Shown here: piece by piece, positions 44,194-51,883 of the stretch | Layout: each line of letters opens with the position of its first letter | Numbering within the stretch: the first letter of the stretch is position 1 | Assembly (NCBI RefSeq): GCF_017896165.1 | Contig: NZ_JAFCNB010000024.1 | Span: forward strand, 40,793-104,792 | DNA from: Microbispora oryzae | Lineage (GTDB): Bacteria > Actinomycetota > Actinomycetes > Streptosporangiales > Streptosporangiaceae | Reading direction: 5' to 3' | Length of the DNA stretch: 64,000 nt | Position numbers and translations under genes: made by a program | The notes under the pieces: model-generated | What the model was told of the DNA's origin: nothing | The model's database searches: none | What the model saw: the letters and a program-made list of their open reading frames with translations, nothing else

Positions 44194-45345
44194 TCAGCGT
44201 GCCGCCGCGGCACCGGTCAGGCCGCGCGCCCGTTCGACGACCAGCTCGATCCCGCGCACCAGATCCTCGTGCGGCATCCGGGGGTCGAGGCAGATCCGGA
44301 TCGAACTGTTGGCGTCCTCCGGGCTCACCCCGATCGCGGTCAGCACGTACGACGGCTCCTGGGAGTCGGAGTTGCACGCCGAGCCGGTGGACAGCGCCAC
44401 CCCGTGGAGGCTGGAGACCAGGCTCTCGCCGCGCACGCCGGGCAGCACGACGTTGAGCACGTGGGGCACGCCCCCATGCGGGTCGCCGTTCACCCGCGCG
44501 CCCTCGATCCCGGTCGTCAGCATGTCGAGCGCGGTGGCGCGCAGCCGGCGGACCCGGCTCCAGTCGTCGTTCCGCCGCCGCAGCGCCAGCTCGCAGGCGG
44601 CGCCGAGGCCGACCACGAGATGGGTCGGGACCGTGCCGCTGCGCAGCGCGTACTGGCCGCCGCCGAACATGATCGGCCGCAGCCGGTGGCGGATCTCGGG
44701 CCGCACGTAGAGGGCGCCGACGCCCTTGGGGCCGTGGATCTTGTGCCCGGAGACGGACAACGTGTCGATCTCCGCCGCGCGCACGTCGATCGGGATGCGG
44801 CCGGCGGCCTGTGCCGCGTCCACATGCAGCAGCGCCCCGGCCTCGTGACACAGGGCCGCCGCCTCCGCGATCGGCTGCACGGCGCCGATCTCGCTGTTGA
44901 CCCAGGCGACCGTCGCGACCCGGGTGTGCAGGTCGAGCAGGCCTGCGAGACCGGTGAGGTCCACCCGGCCGTCGGGCCGTATGGGCACGGTCCTGACGTC
45001 GACACCGCGTCCGGCGAGCGCGCGGCCGACCGCGAGCGAGGATTTGTGGTCGATCGGGCAGAACACCCCGTTGACGGGGGCGCGGTCGTCGTGGGCGAAG
45101 GCGCCGAGCAGCGCGATGTTGTTGCTCTCGGTGGCCCCCGAGGTGAAGACGATCGTCTCCGGATCCGCCCCGACCAGCGCGGCCACCGAGGCGGCGGCGG
45201 CGTCCACCGCGCGCCGGGCCCGCTTGCCCAGGACGTGCGGCGAGGACGGGTTCCCGAAGTCCTCCCGCAGGTACGGCAGCATGGCGTCGAGCACCTCGTC
45301 GTCGACCGCCGTGGTGGCGCAGCCGTCCAAGTAGATGATCTTCAT
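44194..45345 (-). CDS. Cysteine desulfurase (IscS/NifS family)
   Basis: 383 aa from ATG 45345. PLP lysine Lys202 in SVSGHKIHGPKG, ATESNNIALLGA, and the persulfide-forming Cys324 in STGSACNSDSQEPSYVL. Takes sulfur from cysteine and hands it on as a persulfide. Last gene of a minus-strand operon with the unknown gene 5 bp upstream and a condensation protein. A dedicated desulfurase in a biosynthetic operon often means sulfur is put into the product, or that an Fe-S enzyme needs supply. Confidence 0.92.
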   Translation of the reverse strand: MKIIYLDGCATTAVDDEVLDAMLPYLREDFGNPSSPHVLGKRARRAVDAAAASVAALVGADPETIVFTSGATESNNIALLGAFAHDDRAPVNGVFCPIDHKSSLAVGRALAGRGVDVRTVPIRPDGRVDLTGLAGLLDLHTRVATVAWVNSEIGAVQPIAEAAALCHEAGALLHVDAAQAAGRIPIDVRAAEIDTLSVSGHKIHGPKGVGALYVRPEIRHRLRPIMFGGGQYALRSGTVPTHLVVGLGAACELALRRRNDDWSRVRRLRATALDMLTTGIEGARVNGDPHGGVPHVLNVVLPGVRGESLVSSLHGVALSTGSACNSDSQEPSYVLTAIGVSPEDANSSIRICLDPRMPHEDLVRGIELVVERARGLTGAAAAR

Positions 45346-45350
45346 GGTGG

Positions 45351-46241
45351 TCAGCTCCGGAAGGTGCAGACGTTCACGAGCTTGCCGTAGATTTCGTCCG
45401 CGGACATCTCGCCGCTGCCGCCGGGATCGGCGATGACGATCCGCATGCCGGACAGCTCGTAGAGGTTCAGCGCGATGTCCACGCCGGTCCTGACCGGCTG
45501 CAGGCACTCGCCCGGCGCGAAGATCAGGATCGACCGGTGACCGGCCCGGTGCACCTCCGAGATCATCTCGGTGATCTCCCCGGCGCAGCCGGTGACGCCG
45601 CAGCTGATCAGCGTGCGGTAGTTGCCGTCGCCGTCGAGGAAGGCCACCTCGGTGTCGTGCCGCGCGCCGTCGAGGTAGCGCCGTTCCAGCAGCCCCTGCT
45701 TCACGAAGCGGTCGGCCGCCTTCTGGAAGCGATACTTCAGCCACGTCTCCGGGAACGCCAGCGGGTGCTTGCGGCTCGGCAGGACGACGTCGGTCGGCAG
45801 GCCGGCGGCGCGCAGCGCCTCCTCGTAGGAGGGAGGCAGCGCGGTGAGGCCGGCGAAGAACTCGGCGCGCAGCTCGCTCGCCGACCGCCCGGCCGAGGGG
45901 ACGTACTGCCAGTCGTTGATCAGCAGGAGCAGCCGGGCGTCGACGCCGGCCGCCGTGTAGGAGCGGGCCAGATCGATCGACAGGTCCCAGGTGTAGCCGG
46001 GGAAGACGCCGACGCGGCCCTCGATGCGGCGGCGCATGACCTCGTCGCGCTGCTCCTCGATGACGCCGGGGACGAGCCGTCCCGACGACTCCTCCTCGAA
46101 CAGCATGAAGTGGCCGCCCATGACGACCAGGCCGTCCAGCTCGCCGGCGGGAAGCTCCCGCCGGATCACCTCACGGAGCTCACGCTCGGAGGACACGAGC
46201 CGGTGACCGCTGGTCACCCTTCCACTGAGTGTGCGGTTCAT
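45351..46241 (-). CDS. Unrecognised protein coupled to cysteine desulfurase
   Basis: 296 aa from ATG 46241, which overlaps the stop of the condensation-domain gene (ATGA). I do not recognise the family. Visible features: a hydrophobic core strand LDGLVVMGGHFMLFEEE, charged helices EEQRDEVMRRRIEGRV, LLLLINDWQYVPSAG, a paired cysteine motif LISCGVTGCAG (Cys214, Cys219) and a late Rossmann-like segment HRSILIFAPGECLQP. No signal peptide or membrane helix. The cysteines and the neighbour make a sulfur-acceptor or sulfur-transfer role thinkable, but this is inference only. Confidence 0.75.
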   Translation of the reverse strand: MNRTLSGRVTSGHRLVSSERELREVIRRELPAGELDGLVVMGGHFMLFEEESSGRLVPGVIEEQRDEVMRRRIEGRVGVFPGYTWDLSIDLARSYTAAGVDARLLLLINDWQYVPSAGRSASELRAEFFAGLTALPPSYEEALRAAGLPTDVVLPSRKHPLAFPETWLKYRFQKAADRFVKQGLLERRYLDGARHDTEVAFLDGDGNYRTLISCGVTGCAGEITEMISEVHRAGHRSILIFAPGECLQPVRTGVDIALNLYELSGMRIVIADPGGSGEMSADEIYGKLVNVCTFRS

Positions 46242-47965
46242 GATGACTTCACTCCGAGTCGCATGAGTGCCGATGGTGAGACGAGCCGGCCGGCGAGCGC
46301 GCCGAGCGGCGCGGGGCCGGCGAGGTCGCCGAGGGACAGCCCCGACCAGCCGCGCGCGGCGAGGTCGGCGAGCACGCCCGGGATCCGCAGGACGCGGCCC
46401 CCGGCGAGGACGTAGCTGCCCGAGGGATCGGCGGCGGCCAGGCCGTTGGCCCGGCACACCGCCTCGGTCAGGGCGGTGAGGGCCGGCCCGGCGGTGGCGC
46501 CGTCCCGGTCGGTCCAGTCGCTCCGGTCACCCCGCCCGGACGGGGTGGCCGGTCCGCCGGAATCGCGGGGGGCGAACGCGGCCAGCGCGGCGGCGTCGCT
46601 GACGCGCGGCTCGGCCGCGGAATCGTCGCAGGCGAGCACCAGGGCCTCGTGCCCGCGCAGAAACCCTTCGACGGCCGCCGCGTCCAGCACCGCGGCGGAC
46701 GCCTGCAGCGACAGCGCGACCGCGTCGGGCCACTCGTCCACGCGCAGGTAGGCGTCGCCGCCGTAGTGGGCCCACGCCTCGGGCGCCGGGTGCCACGTGA
46801 GCGCCGTGCGCCCGCCGCCGTACGCCTCGCCCGACTGCTTGATGAAGTTGACCTCGGACCCCAGCCGCACTGCCCGGCCGCGGCGGGAGCCCTCCCGTGA
46901 CAGCAGCTCGACCAGTTCGTCGTACGGCAGGTACGCGTGGGCCCTGGCCCGGTCGAGCGCTGCGGCGGCCCGCCGCAGCAGCTCGCCGAACGGCGGGTCG
47001 CCCGAGCAGTCCACCCGTACCGGAACGGGCGAGAACATGCAGGTCAGCACGTCGGTGAAAGGGTGGGACTCGCGGTTGCCGACGAACACCAGATGGCTGA
47101 CCGTCTCCTCGCCGGTGTAGGCCGCCGTCATCGCGGTGTAGGCGGTCATGTGCACCAGCGACGGCCACACCCCGTGGCGGGCCGCGACCCGCCGCCCGGC
47201 GGCGAGCAGGGCCGGCGAGATCAGCGTGGCGTGCGTGGCGGCCGGGGGCCGGGGCGCGGCCGCTCCGGCGGGCTCCGGTTCCGGCCCCGGTTCCGGCCCC
47301 ATGGGGGGCGCGGGCGCGCGGCGGGTGGCGAACGGGTCGGCCGGCAGCCGCGCGATCTCGTCCCGCCAGTACGCCAGGGCGCCCGCCGCCGTGACGGCCG
47401 CGTCGGCGGACGTCTCGTAGCGGGCGAGGTCGGCCGGCTGGTGGCGCACCGGGGGCGGCGTCACCGGGCGGCGGGTGGCGAGGCCGGTCGCCTGCGCTCC
47501 CAGCTCCCGTTCGAACTCGCCGAGCGTCCAGACGTCGACGGCGAGGTGGTTGAAGACCAGCACGACCTGCCTGGGCGCGCCGCCCCGGGTGATGAGGCAG
47601 GCCCGCATCGGCCACTCGTGCGCGAGGTCGAACGGCTCGGTCCGCAGACGGTCGATCACCTCGGCGGGCGCCGGGGTGCCGTCCCGCTCGGTCGTGGCGA
47701 CCACGGCGGCGAAGGGACCCGGCGGATGCACCCGCTGCTCGGGGCCCTCCACGTGATAGGTGGTCCGCAACGCCTCGTGCCTGCGGACGAAGTGGGTCAG
47801 CAGGGCGCGGCACCCGGCGAGGGTCAGGCCCTCGGGAATCGCGAAACGCATCACGACGTGCGTCTCGTGCTGCTGCCGGGGAGGGAGCCGGTGGACCCTC
47901 AGCCACATGTAGCGCTGACCCCAGCAGAGGTTCGCGGACTTCACAGCGGGCACTTCGGCCTCCAC
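46238..47965 (-). CDS. Free NRPS condensation domain with degenerate carrier-like tail
   Basis: 575 aa, GTG start (alternatives at 47953 and 47944). Condensation fold: RRHEALRTTYHV, and the catalytic motif NHLAVDVW with His140 and Asp144 (the HHxxxDG site, first His as Asn, Gly as Val). The tail (about 490-575) looks like a carrier domain, but where GGDSL is expected it reads GGRVL (522-526), so no phosphopantetheine serine. First gene of the operon with the unknown protein and cysteine desulfurase. Would acylate an amine or hydroxyl using a carrier-bound substrate. Confidence 0.85.
   Translation of the reverse strand: MEAEVPAVKSANLCWGQRYMWLRVHRLPPRQQHETHVVMRFAIPEGLTLAGCRALLTHFVRRHEALRTTYHVEGPEQRVHPPGPFAAVVATTERDGTPAPAEVIDRLRTEPFDLAHEWPMRACLITRGGAPRQVVLVFNHLAVDVWTLGEFERELGAQATGLATRRPVTPPPVRHQPADLARYETSADAAVTAAGALAYWRDEIARLPADPFATRRAPAPPMGPEPGPEPEPAGAAAPRPPAATHATLISPALLAAGRRVAARHGVWPSLVHMTAYTAMTAAYTGEETVSHLVFVGNRESHPFTDVLTCMFSPVPVRVDCSGDPPFGELLRRAAAALDRARAHAYLPYDELVELLSREGSRRGRAVRLGSEVNFIKQSGEAYGGGRTALTWHPAPEAWAHYGGDAYLRVDEWPDAVALSLQASAAVLDAAAVEGFLRGHEALVLACDDSAAEPRVSDAAALAAFAPRDSGGPATPSGRGDRSDWTDRDGATAGPALTALTEAVCRANGLAAADPSGSYVLAGGRVLRIPGVLADLAARGWSGLSLGDLAGPAPLGALAGRLVSPSALMRLGVKSS
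47276..47299 (-). repeat. 2 x 12-bp repeat (CGGTTCCGGCCC) in the condensation gene
   Basis: Two exact copies encode the GPEP/GPEP linker near residue 225, a loop of the condensation domain. Confidence 0.8.
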
Positions 47966-48048
47966 GCCGGCGAATTACACGTGAATACGATTAAGGGTTC
48001 GCCCTCGGCCCCGCGATAACAACAGCGTTCCGCTGGCAGGTTGGACCC

Positions 48049-48071
48049 GCGAATAGCTGCCAGTTATTCGC
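48049..48071. promoter_or_regulatory. 7-9-7 inverted repeat between the C-domain and carrier genes
   Basis: GCGAATA (48049-48055) and TATTCGC (48065-48071) are exact complements with a 9-base centre. It lies in the 175-bp divergent gap and is a likely operator for both transcripts. TTGACC at 48074-48079 could be a -35 for the carrier gene. Confidence 0.5.
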
Positions 48072-48140
48072 CTTGACCCGATTCCGGGCATTCCCGGATG
48101 CTGGACGGAGTGGATTCCTCGGTCAGATGGGCGTGCCACG

Positions 48141-48719
48141 ATGTCAGAAATTCCGGACCACTTCCAGAGCATTCTCCGCAAGCATCTGCCGTACGCGGAC
48201 GCGGGGGAGCTGGCCGACGACGACGATCTGGCCGGCCTGGGCCTCGACTCCATGGGCGTGGTGCGGTTGCTGGCCGACCTCGAGGGCGTCTACGGCGTCG
48301 CGCTGCCGGACGAGCTGTTCAACGAGGAGACGTTCGCCACCGTCGGGTCCCTGTGGCGGGCCCTGTCCGTGTTCACGGAGTTCACGGAGTTCACGGAGTT
48401 CACGGAGTTCACGGAGTTCACGGAGTTCACGGAGACCACGGAGTTCACCGGGTTCGCCGGGTTCGATGGTTCCACTGGGCCCACCGGGTCCACTGGTTTC
48501 GCCCCATTCGCGGAGCCCGGCGGATTCGCCGGGCTCGACGGGTTCTCCGGGTTCGACCTGCCGGTGGACGCCGGTGGCGAGCCCGGCGACGGGTTCAAAC
48601 GGCTCGCCGACCTGGCCCGCGAGTCGTCCGCCGGCCCCGGCGCCTCAGCCGGTCAGCGCGGTGGCGACGGCACGCCGGTCGATCTTGCCGTTGGCGTTGA
48701 GGGGCAGCCGCTCCAGTGA
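48141..48719 (+). CDS. Discrete carrier protein with long repeat-coded tail
   Basis: 192 aa. Residues 1-78 are a normal carrier domain with Ser37 in [17 protein letters not shown]. The remaining ~114 residues are low complexity: seven TEF units, then Phe-Gly-Ser-Thr repeats (FTGFAGFDG and similar) and a Gly/Ala end. The 3' end runs 75 bp into the convergent adenylation gene. The tail is far longer than in any stand-alone carrier I know. No clear ribosome site precedes the ATG. It probably holds the amino acid activated by the adenylation enzyme for the free C domains. Confidence 0.85.
   Translation: MSEIPDHFQSILRKHLPYADAGELADDDDLAGLGLDSMGVVRLLADLEGVYGVALPDELFNEETFATVGSLWRALSVFTEFTEFTEFTEFTEFTEFTETTEFTGFAGFDGSTGPTGSTGFAPFAEPGGFAGLDGFSGFDLPVDAGGEPGDGFKRLADLARESSAGPGASAGQRGGDGTPVDLAVGVEGQPLQ
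48372..48443 (+). repeat. 9-bp tandem repeat (TTCACGGAG), seven exact copies and one diverged
   Basis: Copies run without interruption from 48372 to 48434; an eighth diverged unit (ACCACGGAG) ends at 48443. In frame they encode (TEF)n in the tail of the carrier protein. Confidence 0.95.
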
Positions 48720-50210
48720 GGTGACCGTACGCGGCACCATGTAACCGGGCAGCACCTCCGCCACCCCCTTGGCCAGCGTCACCCCGTCCAGGCAAGAACC
48801 GGTGCAGGCGGCCCGCAGCTCCGGCTCCCCGTCCTCACCCGGCAGCGCGAGCACGACCGCCTCCTCCACCCCCGGCAGGCCGCGCAGCACGGCCTCGACC
48901 TCGCCCAGCTCGACCCGGTGCCCGGAGATCTTGACCTGCTGGTCGAGCCGGCCCAGATGCACCAGGACCCCGTCGCGCCAGGCCACCCGGTCTCCGGTCC
49001 GGTACCACAGCTCCGGCGGGACCGCGGGCCCCGCGCCGATGGCCGGATCGGGGGACAGGCCGGGATCCCCGGCGAACCGCCCCTCGTTGTCCCGGGGATC
49101 GGTGTAGCCGGGGAAGCGCTGCGGCCCCCGCAGGCAGAGCTCGCCCTCCTCGGCCGGCTCGCCGTCGCCGTCCAGCACGACGTGCTCCACCCCGGGGTAC
49201 GGCAGGCCGATCGGGACGGTGCCGTTGGGCGTGGCCGGCCAGGCGGCCGGATCCTCGGGCAGCCGATACTGGGTGCACGAGATGGTCATCTCGGTCGGCC
49301 CGTACAGGTTCTCCAGCACGGCGGCGGGCGCGGCCCTCCGCCACGCCTCGGCCTGCCGCAGCGTCAGCGGCTCACCGCAGAACAGGCTCCAGCGCAGCGA
49401 GGGCATCGACCCCGGCGTGAGCCGCCGCAGGCGCGTGGCCATCGAGATCACCGACGGCACGGAGAACCAGTGCGTGAGCCGCTCGCGGGCCACGAACGAC
49501 ACCGGTTTGAGCAGGTCGTAGCCGCGCGGGACGACCAGGGCGGCGCCGCTGCCCCAGGCGGCGAACATGTCGAAGACGGACAGGTCGAAGGTGAGGTCGA
49601 AGGTCTGCGAGACCCGGCAGCCGGGGCCCAGCTCGTAGCGCGGGATCACGTGCGACAGGTACGCGTCGACGCCGCGATGCCGCAGCGGCACGCCCTTGGG
49701 CACACCCGTGGAGCCCGATGTGAACAGCACGTACGCCAGGTCGTCGGGGTCCGCCGCCACCGGCCCCGGACCGCCGGAGGCGTCGCCGGAACCGTGCGGC
49801 ACGGGGTCGAGCAGCACGGGGTCGGCCCGCAGCACAGGGTCCACGCGCAGCACGGGGGCGCACAGCCCGGACGGCACCGGCCCGCCCGTCCCCGCGACGA
49901 CGATGTCGGGCCTGGCCGCCTCGGCGACGGCCCGGTTGCGCGCGTCGGGCATCGCGGGGTTCAGCGGCACCGCGGCCGCGCCGAGCCGCTGCACGGCCAG
50001 GTAACCGGCGTACGCGAGGACGTCGCGGGACGCGTACAGGGCGACCCGCCGCGGCGGGCCGCCGCAGGCGCGGGCGATGGCGGACGCCAGGCGCGCGGCG
50101 CACGCGTCCAGCTCGGCGTAGGTGAGGGCGTCGCCGCCGACCTCCAGGGCCGGCTCGTCGCCGAAGCGCGCCGCGGAGTCGGCGAACCACTGGTAGAGCG
50201 TGCGTGCCAC
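48645..50210 (-). CDS. Stand-alone amino acid adenylation enzyme
   Basis: 521 aa from GTG 50210 (AGGAG 7 bases upstream). Core motifs intact: A3 [16 protein letters not shown]5 NLYGPTEM, A7 YRTGD, A8 [14 protein letters not shown] and A10 NGKIDRR with the catalytic Lys. The substrate-pocket residues read by motif alignment are about D-L-F-F-L-C-L-I-S-K. This is loosely like the stand-alone prolyl-AMP ligase pattern DLxYLALVCK but not a match to a known code, so the amino acid is uncertain. Lies in one minus-strand unit downstream of a free C domain. Confidence 0.88.
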   Translation of the reverse strand: MARTLYQWFADSAARFGDEPALEVGGDALTYAELDACAARLASAIARACGGPPRRVALYASRDVLAYAGYLAVQRLGAAAVPLNPAMPDARNRAVAEAARPDIVVAGTGGPVPSGLCAPVLRVDPVLRADPVLLDPVPHGSGDASGGPGPVAADPDDLAYVLFTSGSTGVPKGVPLRHRGVDAYLSHVIPRYELGPGCRVSQTFDLTFDLSVFDMFAAWGSGAALVVPRGYDLLKPVSFVARERLTHWFSVPSVISMATRLRRLTPGSMPSLRWSLFCGEPLTLRQAEAWRRAAPAAVLENLYGPTEMTISCTQYRLPEDPAAWPATPNGTVPIGLPYPGVEHVVLDGDGEPAEEGELCLRGPQRFPGYTDPRDNEGRFAGDPGLSPDPAIGAGPAVPPELWYRTGDRVAWRDGVLVHLGRLDQQVKISGHRVELGEVEAVLRGLPGVEEAVVLALPGEDGEPELRAACTGSCLDGVTLAKGVAEVLPGYMVPRTVTSLERLPLNANGKIDRRAVATALTG

Positions 50211-50273
50211 GACTCGTCTCCTGACGGGGGCGGAAGCGGAGGGCGTCTCTGGGACGTCGGCGCGCGACGGGGA

Positions 50274-51668
50274 TCAGGCCGCACCGGCGGCGGCGACCCG
50301 CGCGACCGGCTCGGGGATCTCGCGGGGAAACAGCGAGGGCGGCAGGTCGGCCGCGCCGCGCCACAGATCGGCGACGCGGCGGCCGGGGTCGGTCACCGCG
50401 AGCTGCACGCCCAGCGCCAGCGTGCGGAAGATGTCCGTCATCGCGGCGGCGGGCAGGACGTCGGGATCGGCCAGCATGTGCAGGTTGGTCTGCCCGTTCT
50501 CCACCGCGACCCGCACCCGGAACGCCTGGCCGTACTGCTGGGCGAGGGGTGTCCAGACCAGTTCGGCGGGGCTCTGGTCGGCGGGGTCGGACGGGCGCCG
50601 GTCCATCTGGATGTAGTTGAACCACGCGCGGAACAGGTGGTTCATCCAGCAGTCGTGGTCCGGGCGCCGCCCGGCTCCGGCGGTGTGCTCGGCGGCCAGT
50701 GCGGCGACGCGGTCGAAGTCGTAGCAGGAGTAGCGGTAGGACTTGGCCCCGGCCCAGTGCAGCCGCCGGACGTGCTCGGCGAGCGTCGCCCCCTCGCCCA
50801 CCGTGGTGACGAACGGGACGAGCTGGTTCATCGTGCCGATGACGTGCTGGTCCTCCTGGGCGAACCGGTTGGAGGACATCAGGCTCATCGTGACGTCGGC
50901 GGTGCCCAGATGGCGGGCGAGCCCCGCGGCGACGAACGCCATCACGACGGCGGGGGCGGTGACGCCGTGCTGCCGCGCGGCCTGCGACGCCAGCCCGCCC
51001 AGGCGGCGCGAGCGCAGCGTGAGCTCAAGCCGGTTGCGCCTGGCTCGCGACGGAAGCGTGGGCAGCCGGTCCATGAGGCCGGCGCTCATGACGTCCCTGA
51101 AGTAGCGCTCGGACTGCTCCTGCCGGGGCCGCCACGACTCCGCGCGCTGCGCCCGGGCCAGCGCCCGGGGGGCCGGCCCGAGCGGGGCCGTCGCCCGCGG
51201 GTCGGCCACCAGCGCCTTGAACTGGTCTTCCAGATGCTGGATGGACCACAGGTCCACGATCAGGTGGGAGAAGACGAGACTCAGGTACATCGGGGCGCCT
51301 CGGGAGCTCACCAGCAGTCCCCGCCAGTTGAGGTCGCCGGCCATCGGGAACGGCACCGCCGCCTGCTCCGCCTTGGTCCGTTCGTGCTCGGTCGGGTCGG
51401 TGACGATCCGGTCGACCAGCGCGATCGGCGGTTCGGCGTCGTCGTGGATCCGCTGGAAGGGGATCCCGTCGCGTACGTGGTAGGTGGTGCGCAGCGCCTC
51501 GTGCCGGTCCATGAGCCGCCGCAGCGCGCCCGTCGCCTGCTCCGTCGTCAGGCCGCGCAGGTCCCACGTCGCCGGGAGATTCGCCTCGTGCAGCCAGTCC
51601 TCCGGATACCGCTCGATGTCGCGCCAACTGAACAGCTGTCCGTTGCTGAGCGGCGCCTCGACCGGCAT
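50274..51668 (-). CDS. Free NRPS condensation domain
   Basis: 464 aa from ATG 51668, chosen because AAGGGA lies exactly 6 bases upstream; ATG 51674 touches that site. Start PLSNGQLFSWRDIERYP, RLMDRHEALRTTYHV, and catalytic SHLIVDLW with His135 and Asp139. No carrier domain attached. Similar in type to the protein at 46238, suggesting two separate acylations or alternating partners. Divergent from the PKS gene. Followed after 63 bp by the adenylation gene. Confidence 0.87.
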   Translation of the reverse strand: MPVEAPLSNGQLFSWRDIERYPEDWLHEANLPATWDLRGLTTEQATGALRRLMDRHEALRTTYHVRDGIPFQRIHDDAEPPIALVDRIVTDPTEHERTKAEQAAVPFPMAGDLNWRGLLVSSRGAPMYLSLVFSHLIVDLWSIQHLEDQFKALVADPRATAPLGPAPRALARAQRAESWRPRQEQSERYFRDVMSAGLMDRLPTLPSRARRNRLELTLRSRRLGGLASQAARQHGVTAPAVVMAFVAAGLARHLGTADVTMSLMSSNRFAQEDQHVIGTMNQLVPFVTTVGEGATLAEHVRRLHWAGAKSYRYSCYDFDRVAALAAEHTAGAGRRPDHDCWMNHLFRAWFNYIQMDRRPSDPADQSPAELVWTPLAQQYGQAFRVRVAVENGQTNLHMLADPDVLPAAAMTDIFRTLALGVQLAVTDPGRRVADLWRGAADLPPSLFPREIPEPVARVAAAGAA

Positions 51669-51826
51669 GGTCATTCCCTTCGCGGCTTTTTCTCGGTCCC
51701 GCCAATTCACCGCGTCCGCGCGCGTCCGGGTCAAGAAGGCGGCACTGGTAAATAGCGGCGGTAACAATGTGCCAGCCCGCCTCCATGTGCCGGATCGGCC
51801 GTCGTCATTAGAGTCGCGAATGACGT

Positions 51827-51841
51827 GAAATAGCGAATTTC
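51827..51841. promoter_or_regulatory. GAAAT-AGCGA-ATTTC inverted repeat upstream of the PKS
   Basis: A perfect 5-5-5 inverted repeat 43 bp before the PKS start. The string AAATAGCG also occurs near 51748-51760 in the same 215-bp gap (GTAAATAGCGG). It is a good operator candidate for control of the PKS and the divergent C-A operon. Confidence 0.45.
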
Positions 51842-51883
51842 TTCACCGTCGTTCCGCGAATCCGGCTTGAGGTGGGCGCATTG

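Noticed and set aside
48372..48443. Possible CRISPR-like array
   Set aside because: Units are 9 bp with no spacers and encode TEF in a carrier protein; it is a simple tandem repeat.
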